Shown: piece by piece, positions 9,213-18,063 of the stretch
Layout of the letters: each line of letters opens with the position of its first letter
Position numbering within the stretch: position 1 is the first letter of the stretch
DNA from: Pseudogulbenkiania sp. MAI-1
GTDB lineage: Bacteria > Pseudomonadota > Gammaproteobacteria > Burkholderiales > Chromobacteriaceae
NCBI RefSeq assembly: GCF_000527175.1
Contig: NZ_AZUR01000001.1
Span: 1,461,011-1,525,010, forward strand
Direction: 5' to 3'
DNA length: 64,000 nucleotides
Made by a program: the position numbers and the translations under genes
Notes under the pieces: generated by a model
Seen by the model: the letters and a program-made list of their open reading frames with translations, nothing else
Database searches by the model: none
Told to the model about the DNA's origin: nothing

Positions 9213-9899
9213 ATGAATACCTTGCATCAAATCCTGTTCGGGGTGTACCCGTACATCGCGCTGTCGATCTTCCTGTTGGGAAGCCTGGTGCGCTTCGACC
9301 GCGAGCAATACAGCTGGAAGAGCGAATCGAGCCAGATCCTGCACCGCGGCAGCCTGCGGCTCGGCAACATCCTGTTCCACATCGGCATCATCGGCCTGTT
9401 CCTGGGGCACGGCGTCGGCCTGTTGACCCCGGTGGCGGTGTGGGACGCGCTGGGTGTTTCCCATAGCTTCAAGCAGGGCTTCGCCATGACCGCCGGCGGC
9501 ATCATGGGCACGCTGTGCCTGCTCGGTGTGCTGATCCTGCTGCATCGCCGCCTCAGCAGCGAGCGCCTGGCCGCCAACACCACCTGGCGCGACAAGCTGG
9601 TGCTGCTGTGGATCCTGGCCACCGTGATCCTCGGCCTGTCCACCATTCCCGTCTCCGCTCAGCACATGGACGGTCACGAAATGGTGCTGCTGATGACCTG
9701 GGCGCAGCACATCGTCACCCTGCAGGGCGACGCCGCCAGCTACATCGCCAATGCCTCGATCGTGTTCAAGATCCACCTGTTCATGGGCATGAGCCTGTTC
9801 GTGATCTTCCCGTTCACCCGTCTGGTGCACGTGTGGAGCGGCTTCGCCGCCGTGGGCTATTTGGGCCGGGCCTGGCAGCTGGTGCGTCCGCGCGCTTAA
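9213..9899 (+). CDS. narI: Nitrate reductase gamma subunit NarI (cytochrome b)
   Basis: This 228-residue di-haem b membrane subunit oxidises quinol on the periplasmic side and anchors NarGH. Five hydrophobic segments are visible. Haem-ligand histidines are seen as a pair in FHIGIIGLFLGHGVGL (about residues 52 and 62) and as a pair in HLFMGMSLFVIFPFTRLVHVWS near the C terminus. The frame opens at 9153, but ATG 9213 has GGAGG just upstream and begins the canonical MNTLHQILFGVYPY. It is the last gene of narGHJI, with the inverted-repeat element and a terminator behind it. Confidence 0.97.
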   Translation: MNTLHQILFGVYPYIALSIFLLGSLVRFDREQYSWKSESSQILHRGSLRLGNILFHIGIIGLFLGHGVGLLTPVAVWDALGVSHSFKQGFAMTAGGIMGTLCLLGVLILLHRRLSSERLAANTTWRDKLVLLWILATVILGLSTIPVSAQHMDGHEMVLLMTWAQHIVTLQGDAASYIANASIVFKIHLFMGMSLFVIFPFTRLVHVWSGFAAVGYLGRAWQLVRPRA

Positions 9900-9905
9900 G
9901 AGCCG

Positions 9906-10005
9906 CTAACAAAACCCTCTTGGCGTTGTTGCGCGGACTTGCCGTACTACATGTACTGTCTACGTCCGCGCGCCTAGCCAAGACCGTTGCACTGGGTTTT
10001 GTTAG
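9906..10005. repeat. MITE-like 100-bp inverted-repeat element
   Basis: The element is bounded by a perfect 12-bp terminal inverted repeat, CTAACAAAACCC and GGGTTTTGTTAG. Inside, TCTTGGC and GCGCGGAC each recur in inverted orientation, and GTAC-TACAT-GTAC lies near the centre. The whole could fold as one cruciform or RNA hairpin. It has no coding capacity and sits 6 bp after narI. Terminal repeats, small size and intergenic position suggest a non-autonomous mobile or REP-like repeat. I see only one copy in this window. Confidence 0.6.
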
Positions 10006-10036
10006 TGCCTCTAAGCTGACTCATTTCCGAAGCAAG

Positions 10037-10068
10037 AAAAAAGCGCTGCTCGCGGGCAGCGCTTTTTT
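10037..10068. terminator. Bidirectional terminator between narI and the Gcr-like gene
   Basis: A 13-bp perfect stem, AAAAAAGCGCTGC and GCAGCGCTTTTTT, has a six-base loop. The A-run and T-run make it functional on both strands. It serves narGHJI from the left and the convergent gene from the right. Confidence 0.9.
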
Positions 10069-10082
10069 CATGCCGGAGCCGC

Positions 10083-12107
10083 TTAGCGCTGGCTCGTTTC
10101 CAACACCTCGGCCATGTCCTCCTCTTCGCCAGCTGGCCGGCGCGGCGGCCAGAAGAAGTCCAGTGGCCGGCGCAGGAAGTGGCGCCCCACCGCCGGTAGC
10201 AGCGGCAGGGCGTCGCGCAGCGTCAGCTTGCGCGAGCGCAGCGCCACCCACAGCGCCAGGTTGAAGCTCACCAGCAGGTTGAGGAGGCCGATCAGCCCGA
10301 TGCCCAGCACCGACCATACCAGCGTCTGCCAGCTCATCACGTAGTCGAGGCCGACCGCCGCGAACGCCAGGTTGGCCGACGCGAAGGTGATGTGGCGGAT
10401 GTCGATTGGTAGCCCCAGCAGCACGCCGATGGTGCCGGTCAGGCCGAGAAACAGGCCAAAATAGAAGTTCCCCGCCAGCGCTCCCAGGTTGTGCTCCACG
10501 TACTCGGCGACGCGGCGCGTGCGGCGCTCGCCGAGCAGGCGGTTGAGCCAGGGCAGGGCGGCCAGCCGCTCCGGGATGCGCCGGTAGATCGCCATATTGT
10601 CGTAATAACCGGCGATCAGCCCGGCCAGGAACAAGTACACCCCGGCAATCGCCGCATGGAACAGCGACAGGCTCGCCAGCGGGTCGATGTCGTGCAACAG
10701 ATGCTGCGCCTTGGCCACGCTCACCGCCTGGGCGCCGAATAGCTGCTTCCAGCCCTCGGCGATCGCCCATGCCACCGGGATCGCCATCGCCACGTTGCCG
10801 ACGATGGCGATGAACTGCGTGCGGAACACGCTCACCACCAGCTCCGTCAGCTCGCTCAACTGCGCCTTACCGCCGTTCGGGGTATGGATGGCGGCGGCCA
10901 GGCGCGCCGCGGTCATCGCCGGTTGCTTGGTGGCGATGGTGAAGTGCAGCAGCTGGATCAGCATGAAGCCGAAGGCATAGTTCAGACCGAAGGCCATCCC
11001 CTCTACCAGCAAGGGCAGGTGGGCCTGCGCCAGGGTTAGCTTGATCAGCGCCATGAAGCCGACGATCAGCCCGGCCCCCATCGCGGCCTTGGCCATGCCC
11101 AGCCACTCCTTGCGGCTCTCGGCGATGTAATGCTCGCCGCGCTGGCCGGCATGCTCGGTCACCTGCAGCGCCAACAGCTCGATGTTCGACGTGAACAGGT
11201 CGGACAGTTTGTGGCGGCGATTGTCGGCGCGCACCAGTTCGCCCGTGAGCCGGAACAGCGTCGGCTCGGCCACCGGGTCGTAGCCCGGCGTCAGCAGCGT
11301 CAACACCTGGCGCAGGCGGTGGATGTGCTGGCGCAGTCGCTGCAGGTGGTAAGTCAGGCCGACCGAGATGCCGTAGCGCGAGGCGTTCTTGCGGATACGC
11401 AGCACGATGCCCTCGCACTGCTCCAAGAGCACCAGGATGTGCTTCTCGTCCTCGTCAGCCTCGCTGTGATCCATTGCGGCGTGGCGCTGGCCCTCGACGA
11501 AGCGGAACACCTCGGCGTTCAGGTGGAGGAATGGCGACTCGAAGCGCTCGATGTCCGGATGTACCCGCACCAGCTCCGGTTCCAGACCGATCGCCACGAT
11601 GCGCGAGGACAGCACCTGCACCGCCTCCAGCAGTTGCCAGCGGGTATGGGCGAGGGCGTCGGTGTCGGTTTCCTCCTCCCAGTGCAGCGCACGCCACAGG
11701 TCGCCACAGACCTCCTGCGGCAGCTCCTGCACCCACTGGTAGTCGCGTTTGTCACGGAACAGCTGGCTGAACACGTCCTTCAGGTAGCCGGGATTCTTCG
11801 GCGGCGGCAGCAGCCGTTCGCCGATGCGGGTCTTCATCGACGAGAAGAACCCCTCGTTCGACAAGATGCCGACGTCGGTATAGAGCTGAATCTGGCGCGT
11901 ATCACCCAGTTGCCGCAGCAGGCAGCGCCGCAGGTTGGCGCGGTAGTCGGGGCGCTGCTCCAGCAGGTAGCTCAGTGCGCGCACGTTCTTGATCGCCTGT
12001 GCGCTGTCGGAAGGATGGGCTGGCCGGATCAGGTCGATCAGGGTGGCCAGCAAAGTCGTCGGGGAATGCTGCTGACTGTCGGCCAGCGTACGCAGCAAGG
12101 TATCCAT
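10083..12107 (-). CDS. Gcr-like membrane protein ('site-specific recombinase' family)
   Basis: This 674-residue protein matches, by overall look, the family annotated as site-specific recombinase Gcr in Neisseria (Pfam SpecificRecomb). The first half is soluble and helical with segments such as NEGFFSSMKTRIGERLLPP. The second half carries six or more hydrophobic stretches, for example MGAGLIVGFMALIKLTLAQ, LIGLLNLLVSFNLALWVAL and FGLFLGLTGTIGVLLGLPI. No tyrosine or serine recombinase catalytic motif is visible, so I doubt the recombinase name; an integral membrane role is more likely. The frame starts at a TTG (12113), but ATG at 12107 has GGAGAA seven bases upstream. The gene converges on narI. 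Confidence 0.75.
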   Translation of the reverse strand: MDTLLRTLADSQQHSPTTLLATLIDLIRPAHPSDSAQAIKNVRALSYLLEQRPDYRANLRRCLLRQLGDTRQIQLYTDVGILSNEGFFSSMKTRIGERLLPPPKNPGYLKDVFSQLFRDKRDYQWVQELPQEVCGDLWRALHWEEETDTDALAHTRWQLLEAVQVLSSRIVAIGLEPELVRVHPDIERFESPFLHLNAEVFRFVEGQRHAAMDHSEADEDEKHILVLLEQCEGIVLRIRKNASRYGISVGLTYHLQRLRQHIHRLRQVLTLLTPGYDPVAEPTLFRLTGELVRADNRRHKLSDLFTSNIELLALQVTEHAGQRGEHYIAESRKEWLGMAKAAMGAGLIVGFMALIKLTLAQAHLPLLVEGMAFGLNYAFGFMLIQLLHFTIATKQPAMTAARLAAAIHTPNGGKAQLSELTELVVSVFRTQFIAIVGNVAMAIPVAWAIAEGWKQLFGAQAVSVAKAQHLLHDIDPLASLSLFHAAIAGVYLFLAGLIAGYYDNMAIYRRIPERLAALPWLNRLLGERRTRRVAEYVEHNLGALAGNFYFGLFLGLTGTIGVLLGLPIDIRHITFASANLAFAAVGLDYVMSWQTLVWSVLGIGLIGLLNLLVSFNLALWVALRSRKLTLRDALPLLPAVGRHFLRRPLDFFWPPRRPAGEEEDMAEVLETSQR

Positions 12108-12613
12108 AGGCAAGTTCTCCGGCCGGCTGGCGCCGGCGAGTGGATAGGATGGCCTAAGTTGGCCTGCTCAATAGGGGGGCGGTTGCCCAGTAGGAACCGG
12201 TTCATGGTCACACTGGGTGGTCCGAATCGGGGCCGGGCTCGCCGGCAAGGCCGTCATCGGCGCGATGTGCTACCCCGCTTGCGGAAGGCCCGCGAGGGCG
12301 TGTGAACCGGTTGTCGGAATGCCACGCAAACGAAGAAAGGCCATGGGGAGGCCGATTAGTTCTTTCGTATGAGTGTGTCGGGGCGGCGTAGCCGTTACCA
12401 TGACGGGGAGTTATGGTGCCTTAAGCTGTCACCTTTGCCGCCCTGCCGATATGCTCCGTATTGTGCCCGATGGCGGAGCGATTTGTCCCGTTTTCCATCC
12501 CTGTTCGCCACGCTCATAAACGTGGTGGTGTGCATTGATGCTCATGAAGCATGCTAAAATATGATAGGCATGCTTATTGCATACGCCTTTGTGTTTAACT
12601 GGAGTCGACCCCG
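12108..12613 (+). promoter_or_regulatory. Divergent intergenic region before the NIT chemoreceptor
   Basis: About 500 bp without a convincing gene. It contains TAGTTCTTT near 12358, shared with the narG upstream region. A perfect 8-bp inverted repeat, AAGCATGC at 12547-12554 and GCATGCTT at 12568-12575, surrounds an AT-rich spacer with TAAAAT and TATGAT. It may be an operator overlapping the chemoreceptor promoter. The chemoreceptor ribosome binding site is GGAG at about 12602. Confidence 0.4.
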
Positions 12614-14590
12614 ATGCTGTCCCGCCTTTCCCTCGCCGCCAAGCTGATGTTGCTGCTGGTTCCCTTCGCCTTGGTGACGATCGGCCTGGCGTCGATGATT
12701 GCGCTGGAGCGCTGGCGTGGGGTAGAGCAGCTGGAACTGTCGCAGCGCCAAGTTCACACGGCAGGGCTGGCCAGCAGCCTGATCCACGCCCTGCAGGTGG
12801 AGCGCGGCCTGAGCAACGGCTACCTGAACGCGCAAGGCAGTGTGCCGGCGGCGCTGGGCGAGGCGCGAGGCAAGACCACCGAGGCACTGGCCGCCTTCAA
12901 GGCCGGTCTGGCCGAAGACGAGGCGGCGGGGCAGGGCAGCGCGCTTGCCGCAAGTATCGCGACGCTGCTGCAACAGCGCTCCTCCATCGACGCCCGTGCC
13001 GTGGCCGCTCCGGCGGTGTTCGCCGGGTTTTCCGAGCGGATCGAGGCGCTGACCGGGCTGATCTCGCAGCTGGCCAAGTCCGGCCAGGAACCGGCGGCGT
13101 TGCGCGAGACGGCGGTGCTGCTCAACGTGCTGTGCGAGAAGGAGTTCGCCGGCCGCGAGCGCGGCTTCGTCAACGGCGTGCTGGTGCGGGGCGCCTTCGA
13201 TCAGGCCAGCATGAGCCAGTTCGACGCGCTGGTGGCCAAGCAGGAGGTGTGCGCCGCGCAGGCGCGGCAGCTGGCCTCGGCGCATTTCCTGCAGCAAGTC
13301 GAGGCGCTGGCGCACAGCCCGGACGGCCAGGCGGTATTGGCGTTGCGCCAGACCCTGCGCAGCCAGCCGCTCGGTGAGCCGGCCGGCGTGACGCCGGCGC
13401 AATGGTTCGCCGACTCCACCCGCCGTATCGCCGGTCTCAAGACCCTGCAGGACGAGTTGCTGACCGGCATGGCCGCCCGTCTCGAGACGGCGAGTCGTGA
13501 CGCCCGCACGGGCCTGCGACTCACCATCGGCGGCACCATCGCCGCGCTGCTGCTGCTGACCATCCTGGCCGTGCTGATCTACCGCGGCATCTGCCACCCG
13601 GTGCGCCGCCTGGAGGGGATCATGACCGGCATGAGTCAGGACCTGGATCTGTCGGTGCGCGCACGGGTTGCCGGCAGCGACGAAGTCGCGCGCATGGGCC
13701 AGGCCTTCGATCACCTGGTCGAGTCGTTCGCCGCCACGCTGTCCCAGGTCAAGCACAACGCCCATCAGCTGGTCGGCGCGGCCGATGCGCTGCAGGCAGT
13801 GTCGGGCCGTGCGGCGAACGCGGCAGAAACCCAGACCGAATCGTCCACCGAGATCGCCGCCGCAGTCGAGGAAATGGCCAGCGGCATCGCCATGGTCAAG
13901 GACAATACCCGCGAGTCACAGCAGATGGTGTGCGACATGCAAAACAGCCTGGACACCGGCCGCGCGCGCATGGGCGAAACCAGTGGTGTGATGCGCGACA
14001 CCTCGGCGGCGCTCGGCCGGGCCGGCGAATCGATCGGCCAGCTGCGCGAGAAGTCGCAGAGCATCAGCACCATCATCACCGCCATCCGCGAGATTGCCGA
14101 CCAGACCAATCTGCTGGCGCTCAATGCCGCCATCGAGGCGGCCCGTGCCGGCGAGAGCGGACGCGGCTTCGCCGTGGTGGCGGACGAGGTGCGCAAGCTG
14201 GCCGAACGCACCGCCCAGCAGACACTGGAGATCACCACGCTGGTCGACGGCATCCGCCAGGAGACCTTCGCCGCCGCCCAACTGATGGACTCCGCCCGCA
14301 GCCAGATGGACCTGGGACTCGAGCGAGTCGGCCTGACCGTGTCCGACCTCGACGGCATCCATCGCCAGGCCAGCGATTCGGCGCTCAAGTGCGAGGAAAC
14401 CGCTGCCGCCATGCAGCAGCAGACCGCCGCCAGCGCCGACGTGGCGCAGAACGTCGCCCGCATCGCCGCGCTGGCCGAAGACAACTCGACCATCGTGCAC
14501 CAGGCGGCGGAACTGGCCACCCAGCTCAACCAGACCGCCGGTGACCTGGTCGCCATGGTCGACCGTTTCAAGCACGAACAGAGGGGCTGA
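12614..14590 (+). CDS. Methyl-accepting chemotaxis protein with NIT sensor domain
   Basis: This 658-residue chemoreceptor has a TM helix at about 9-29, a large periplasmic domain with the nitrate/nitrite-sensing (NIT) look (LIHALQVERGLSNGYL near residue 57, then CEKEFAGRERGFVNGVL), and a second TM at about 300-325. A HAMP segment and a cytoplasmic signalling domain follow. The hairpin tip is visible as IREIADQTNLLALNAAIEAARAGESGRGFAVVADEVRKLAERT. NIT domains bind nitrate or nitrite, so nitrate taxis is the likely role; this is inference. It stands alone between the Gcr-like gene and the convergent GGDEF-EAL gene, close to narGHJI. Confidence 0.9.
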   Translation: MLSRLSLAAKLMLLLVPFALVTIGLASMIALERWRGVEQLELSQRQVHTAGLASSLIHALQVERGLSNGYLNAQGSVPAALGEARGKTTEALAAFKAGLAEDEAAGQGSALAASIATLLQQRSSIDARAVAAPAVFAGFSERIEALTGLISQLAKSGQEPAALRETAVLLNVLCEKEFAGRERGFVNGVLVRGAFDQASMSQFDALVAKQEVCAAQARQLASAHFLQQVEALAHSPDGQAVLALRQTLRSQPLGEPAGVTPAQWFADSTRRIAGLKTLQDELLTGMAARLETASRDARTGLRLTIGGTIAALLLLTILAVLIYRGICHPVRRLEGIMTGMSQDLDLSVRARVAGSDEVARMGQAFDHLVESFAATLSQVKHNAHQLVGAADALQAVSGRAANAAETQTESSTEIAAAVEEMASGIAMVKDNTRESQQMVCDMQNSLDTGRARMGETSGVMRDTSAALGRAGESIGQLREKSQSISTIITAIREIADQTNLLALNAAIEAARAGESGRGFAVVADEVRKLAERTAQQTLEITTLVDGIRQETFAAAQLMDSARSQMDLGLERVGLTVSDLDGIHRQASDSALKCEETAAAMQQQTAASADVAQNVARIAALAEDNSTIVHQAAELATQLNQTAGDLVAMVDRFKHEQRG

Positions 14591-14600
14591 AGAGTGAAGG

Positions 14601-14640
14601 GGCCGGCAGGGTGGCGCCGTATCGTATCGCCATGCCGGCC
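14601..14640. other. Hairpin between convergent genes
   Basis: GGCCGGCA at 14601-14608 pairs with TGCCGGCC at 14633-14640, with a second smaller stem possible inside. There is no T-run on either side. It may act as a weak bidirectional terminator or an RNA 3'-end stabiliser between the chemoreceptor and the GGDEF-EAL gene. Confidence 0.4.
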
Positions 14641-14697
14641 AAGTAGGGGCCGCAGCATCGAGAGTCATTTTCCTGGCGGGCAACAAACGGATTCGTG

Positions 14698-17600
14698 CTA
14701 GTAGACACGAGGCGTGTCGTCGGCCGGGTGATAGGCGGAAGCGGGAGCGAGGGCACTCTGTGCCGGCCGAGGTAGCCGGTGCCCCTCCCGCAGCAGGGTC
14801 TCGAACTGACTGGCCGGTAAAGGGCGGCTCAGATAATAGCCCTGCATTTCGTCACAACCGTGTTCGCGCAGGTAGTGAAGCTGTTCCCGGGTCTCCACGC
14901 CTTCGGCGATCACCCTGCGCTTGAGGCTGTGTGCCAGCGAGATCACGGCCACGGCGATCAGCCTGTCGTCGGGGCTGCTCATGATGTCCCGCACGAACGA
15001 CTGGTCTATCTTCAGCGTGTCGATGGGGAAGCGTCTGAGGTAACTCAGGTTGGACGAACCGGTGCCGAAATCGTCCAGCGACAAGTGCAACCCGATGGCT
15101 CTCAGTTCCTGCAGCATGAGCACCGCCCGGTCGGGTTCGTCCACCATCATGCTTTCGGTCAGTTCCAGCTCCAGCAGCGTTGCGTCCAGGCGGGTTTCCC
15201 GCAGGATGCGCTGCACCCTCTCGACCAGGTCGTGCTGGCGGAATTGGCAGGCGGACAGGTTGACGGCAACCCGCCCCACCGCCAGTCCGGCGTCCTGCCA
15301 AGCCTTGACTTGCGTACAGGCGGTGCGCAGCACCCACTCGCCGATGGGGAAAATCAGGCCGCTTTCTTCCGCCACCGGGATGAATTCCGCCGGAGAAACC
15401 ATGCCCAGATCCGGAGCCTGCCAGCGAATCAGTGCCTCCATGCCGACGATGCGACCGCTGGGCAAGTCCGCCTTGGGCTGGTAGTGGAGCACGAACTCCT
15501 CCCGCTCAAGCGCATGGCGCAGGCGCACCTCCAGCTCCATGTCCCGCATGGTCTTGGCATTGATGTCCGGAGCGTAGAAACAGAAGCCGTTGCGCCCTTG
15601 TGCTTTTGCCTGGTACATCGCGGCATCGGCATGTTTCAGCAACTGCTCTTCCGACTCCCCGTCGCCGGGGTAGACGCTGATACCGATGCTTCCGCTCAGA
15701 CACAGCTCCCGTTCGGCAAGCGTTCCGGGTTGGGCCAAGGCTGCCAGTATATTGCGTACTATCGGTACCGCGTCATCAACACGGGATAGGTCGGTGAGGA
15801 GAATCACGAATTCGTCACCGCCCAGACGGGCCACCGTATCGGTGAGTCGCACGCATCCCAGCAGCCGCGCGGCGGTGGCCACCAGCAGCACGTCGCCATT
15901 GTCATGGCCGAGACTGTCGTTGACCAGCTTGAAACGGTCCAGATCGAGCAGCAGCACGGCTACCAGCCGCCCGGCACGCTGCGCGTGCAGCATGGCCTGG
16001 CGCAGGCGGTCCCTCAGCAGGTTGCGGTTGGCCAGCCCGGTCAGTGCGTCGTGGGTGGCCTGATGTTCCAGTTGTGCCTCGTAGGATTTGCGTTCGGTGA
16101 TGTCGCTGAGCACGCTCACCAGGTGGGTGACCCTCCCTTCCTCGTCATGAACCGGTGCCACGGTCAGTTCGTTCCAGAACAGTGAGCCGTCCTTGCGGTA
16201 ATGGCGCAGTTCGGCCTGGCCGGCGCGCTGTTCTCGCCGCGCGGCGTGAATCTCCTCCAGGGCCCGCTGCTCCTGGTCCTCGCCCAGCAGGAAGCGGTCG
16301 TTGCGCCCGATGGCCTCGGCCGCGGTGTAACCGGTGATGCGTTCGAACGCCGGATTGACATAGACGATAGGGGTGTCCGGCAGGCCGAGATCGGTAATGA
16401 CGATGCCGTTGCGGCTGGACTCGATCGCCCGCTCGCGCAGGCGCAGGGCCTCTTCGGCCCGCTGGCGGGCCTTGCCGGTACGCAGCGCCGCGATACCGAA
16501 GGCCAGATCGTCGGCCAGTTCGTGCAACAGGGCTACTTCCTCGGCATCGAAGGCCAGCGGGTCCTCCGAGTACAGGGTCAAGGCGCCGAGCACCCGGGCG
16601 GCAGCGGTCAGCGGCAGGGATATGGCCGCCGCCACGCCACCCCCGGGCGGCAGGTCGTGGCTGATGATGGTCCGGCCCGTCCGGATGGCGGCGCTGGTCG
16701 GTCCGGTGTCTCCCTCCTCCGGCAGGATCCCCGGCCCTTCTCCGCTGGCCGCGTGGGCAACCCGTTGCCACGCGGTGGTCTGCTCCGGGGGGGCGTAGGC
16801 GACGAAGGCCAGGCGGTAGCCCCCGATGTCGACGATATGGCGACAGATGTCATCGAGCAGCGTACTCTCTTCGTCCGCCCGCACCAGCGCCTTGTTGCAC
16901 TCGCTCAGCACTCGCAGCGTGCGGTTCAGCCGTGTAACGGCGGCCTGGTTTTTCCACAGCGCATCGGCCATGTCGTTCAGCGCGTGGCTCAATACCGTAA
17001 ACTCGTGGCCGCCGTCGGGAGGCAGTCGCATGGAGAGGTCGCCGCGCCCGATGCGTACGGCAAAGTCCATGCAGCGGCGCACGGAATGATTGATGTTGCG
17101 GGAGATCAGCGCCGCGACGAGAGTGCCAAGCAGCAGCGCGGCCAAGCCGCTGCCGATCGCCGTCGCGGTGCTGGCACGCGCCAGCTCCTGTGTCTGGCTC
17201 AACGTGGCGGCGGCGCTGTCCACTGTAGAGGCATAGAGGTGGTCCAGCAGCGGCTCGACGGTGTTGACGGTGGCAAGATAGCGCTCCGTTCCCGCATTGA
17301 TTTCCTCCGTGATCCGGGCATAGCGTTGAAACGACACCACATAGCTGTCAAGCAGTCGGCCTAGCCGGGCTCGCAGCGGTGGTGGCAGGCGGGCAAACTC
17401 GGCCTCGGCCTTGAAGCGGTCGGCGGTGGCCTGCAGCGCGACAACATACTTGTCCTGGTCGCGCAACAGGAAATCCTTCTCGTGCCGCCGCAGTGTCAGT
17501 AGGTCGATCGTCAGCCGAGGCAGGTCATGCTGCTCCACGATGGCTTCGATCTCATGCGCCTTAGTGCGTAACTCGCCTTCCAGGTCCGAGTCCATCCGGC

Positions 17601-18054
17601 CGAGGCGGCCGTAGCGTTCGACCACCTGCATGAAGCCGGACTCGTAGCCACTGGCGAGTCGTTCGATCTCTCGCGTCTCCCGAACCGTGGCCGGATCGTT
17701 CCACAGTTGGCGGATCGCAGCCATGTTCTCGCGGATCTGGGCGATCTCGTTTTGCAGCAGCGTTGCATAACGGGACTTGGCCTCGTGGAAGCCGAACTCC
17801 CGCACCTTCAACAGGAAGTCCTTCTCGTAGCGGCGGGCCTTGTTCATTGCTGCCTTGCTTCTCAAACTGCGTTCAGCGATGTGTTGCTCGGTGTCCAGAT
17901 AAGACTTGAGAGCGGACAAGGTGCGGTAGTCGCTGCGCAAGGAGACCAGGCTGACAGCCAGCGTCAGGCCGATCATCGTGGCGAACGCCAGCGCCAGTTT
18001 GGCCCGCAGGCTCAAGCCCCCCGCGGCGGGTGAGAGGAGGTTGGGCTGGGGCAT
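14698..18054 (-). CDS. HAMP-GAF-PAS-GGDEF-EAL membrane signalling protein
   Basis: This large (about 1118 residues) c-di-GMP signalling protein is anchored by TM helices near residues 20-44 and 290-312, with a helical periplasmic domain between them. HAMP, GAF (about 370-530), PAS (about 545-655), GGDEF and EAL follow. The cyclase motif is intact (ARLGGDEFVILL). EAL catalytic marks are also intact: MEALIRWQ, ELTESMMV, LDDFGTGSSNLSYL, LKIDQSFV and EGVET. It could be bifunctional. The frame begins with a GTG directly after the upstream stop (18063); ATG at 18054 is the more likely start, though no good ribosome site is seen, which suggests translational coupling. The upstream partner is a PstS-like periplasmic protein, a possible ligand-presenting subunit. 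Confidence 0.85.
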   Translation of the reverse strand: MPQPNLLSPAAGGLSLRAKLALAFATMIGLTLAVSLVSLRSDYRTLSALKSYLDTEQHIAERSLRSKAAMNKARRYEKDFLLKVREFGFHEAKSRYATLLQNEIAQIRENMAAIRQLWNDPATVRETREIERLASGYESGFMQVVERYGRLGRMDSDLEGELRTKAHEIEAIVEQHDLPRLTIDLLTLRRHEKDFLLRDQDKYVVALQATADRFKAEAEFARLPPPLRARLGRLLDSYVVSFQRYARITEEINAGTERYLATVNTVEPLLDHLYASTVDSAAATLSQTQELARASTATAIGSGLAALLLGTLVAALISRNINHSVRRCMDFAVRIGRGDLSMRLPPDGGHEFTVLSHALNDMADALWKNQAAVTRLNRTLRVLSECNKALVRADEESTLLDDICRHIVDIGGYRLAFVAYAPPEQTTAWQRVAHAASGEGPGILPEEGDTGPTSAAIRTGRTIISHDLPPGGGVAAAISLPLTAAARVLGALTLYSEDPLAFDAEEVALLHELADDLAFGIAALRTGKARQRAEEALRLRERAIESSRNGIVITDLGLPDTPIVYVNPAFERITGYTAAEAIGRNDRFLLGEDQEQRALEEIHAARREQRAGQAELRHYRKDGSLFWNELTVAPVHDEEGRVTHLVSVLSDITERKSYEAQLEHQATHDALTGLANRNLLRDRLRQAMLHAQRAGRLVAVLLLDLDRFKLVNDSLGHDNGDVLLVATAARLLGCVRLTDTVARLGGDEFVILLTDLSRVDDAVPIVRNILAALAQPGTLAERELCLSGSIGISVYPGDGESEEQLLKHADAAMYQAKAQGRNGFCFYAPDINAKTMRDMELEVRLRHALEREEFVLHYQPKADLPSGRIVGMEALIRWQAPDLGMVSPAEFIPVAEESGLIFPIGEWVLRTACTQVKAWQDAGLAVGRVAVNLSACQFRQHDLVERVQRILRETRLDATLLELELTESMMVDEPDRAVLMLQELRAIGLHLSLDDFGTGSSNLSYLRRFPIDTLKIDQSFVRDIMSSPDDRLIAVAVISLAHSLKRRVIAEGVETREQLHYLREHGCDEMQGYYLSRPLPASQFETLLREGHRLPRPAQSALAPASAYHPADDTPRVY

Positions 18055-18063
18055 GACTGGCAC

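Noticed and set aside
12421..12452. Possible sigma-28 promoter (TTAAG ... GCCGATAT) before the NIT chemoreceptor
   Set aside because: The -10 part fits, but the spacing is about 19 bases instead of the expected 14 or so, and the -35 part is imperfect.
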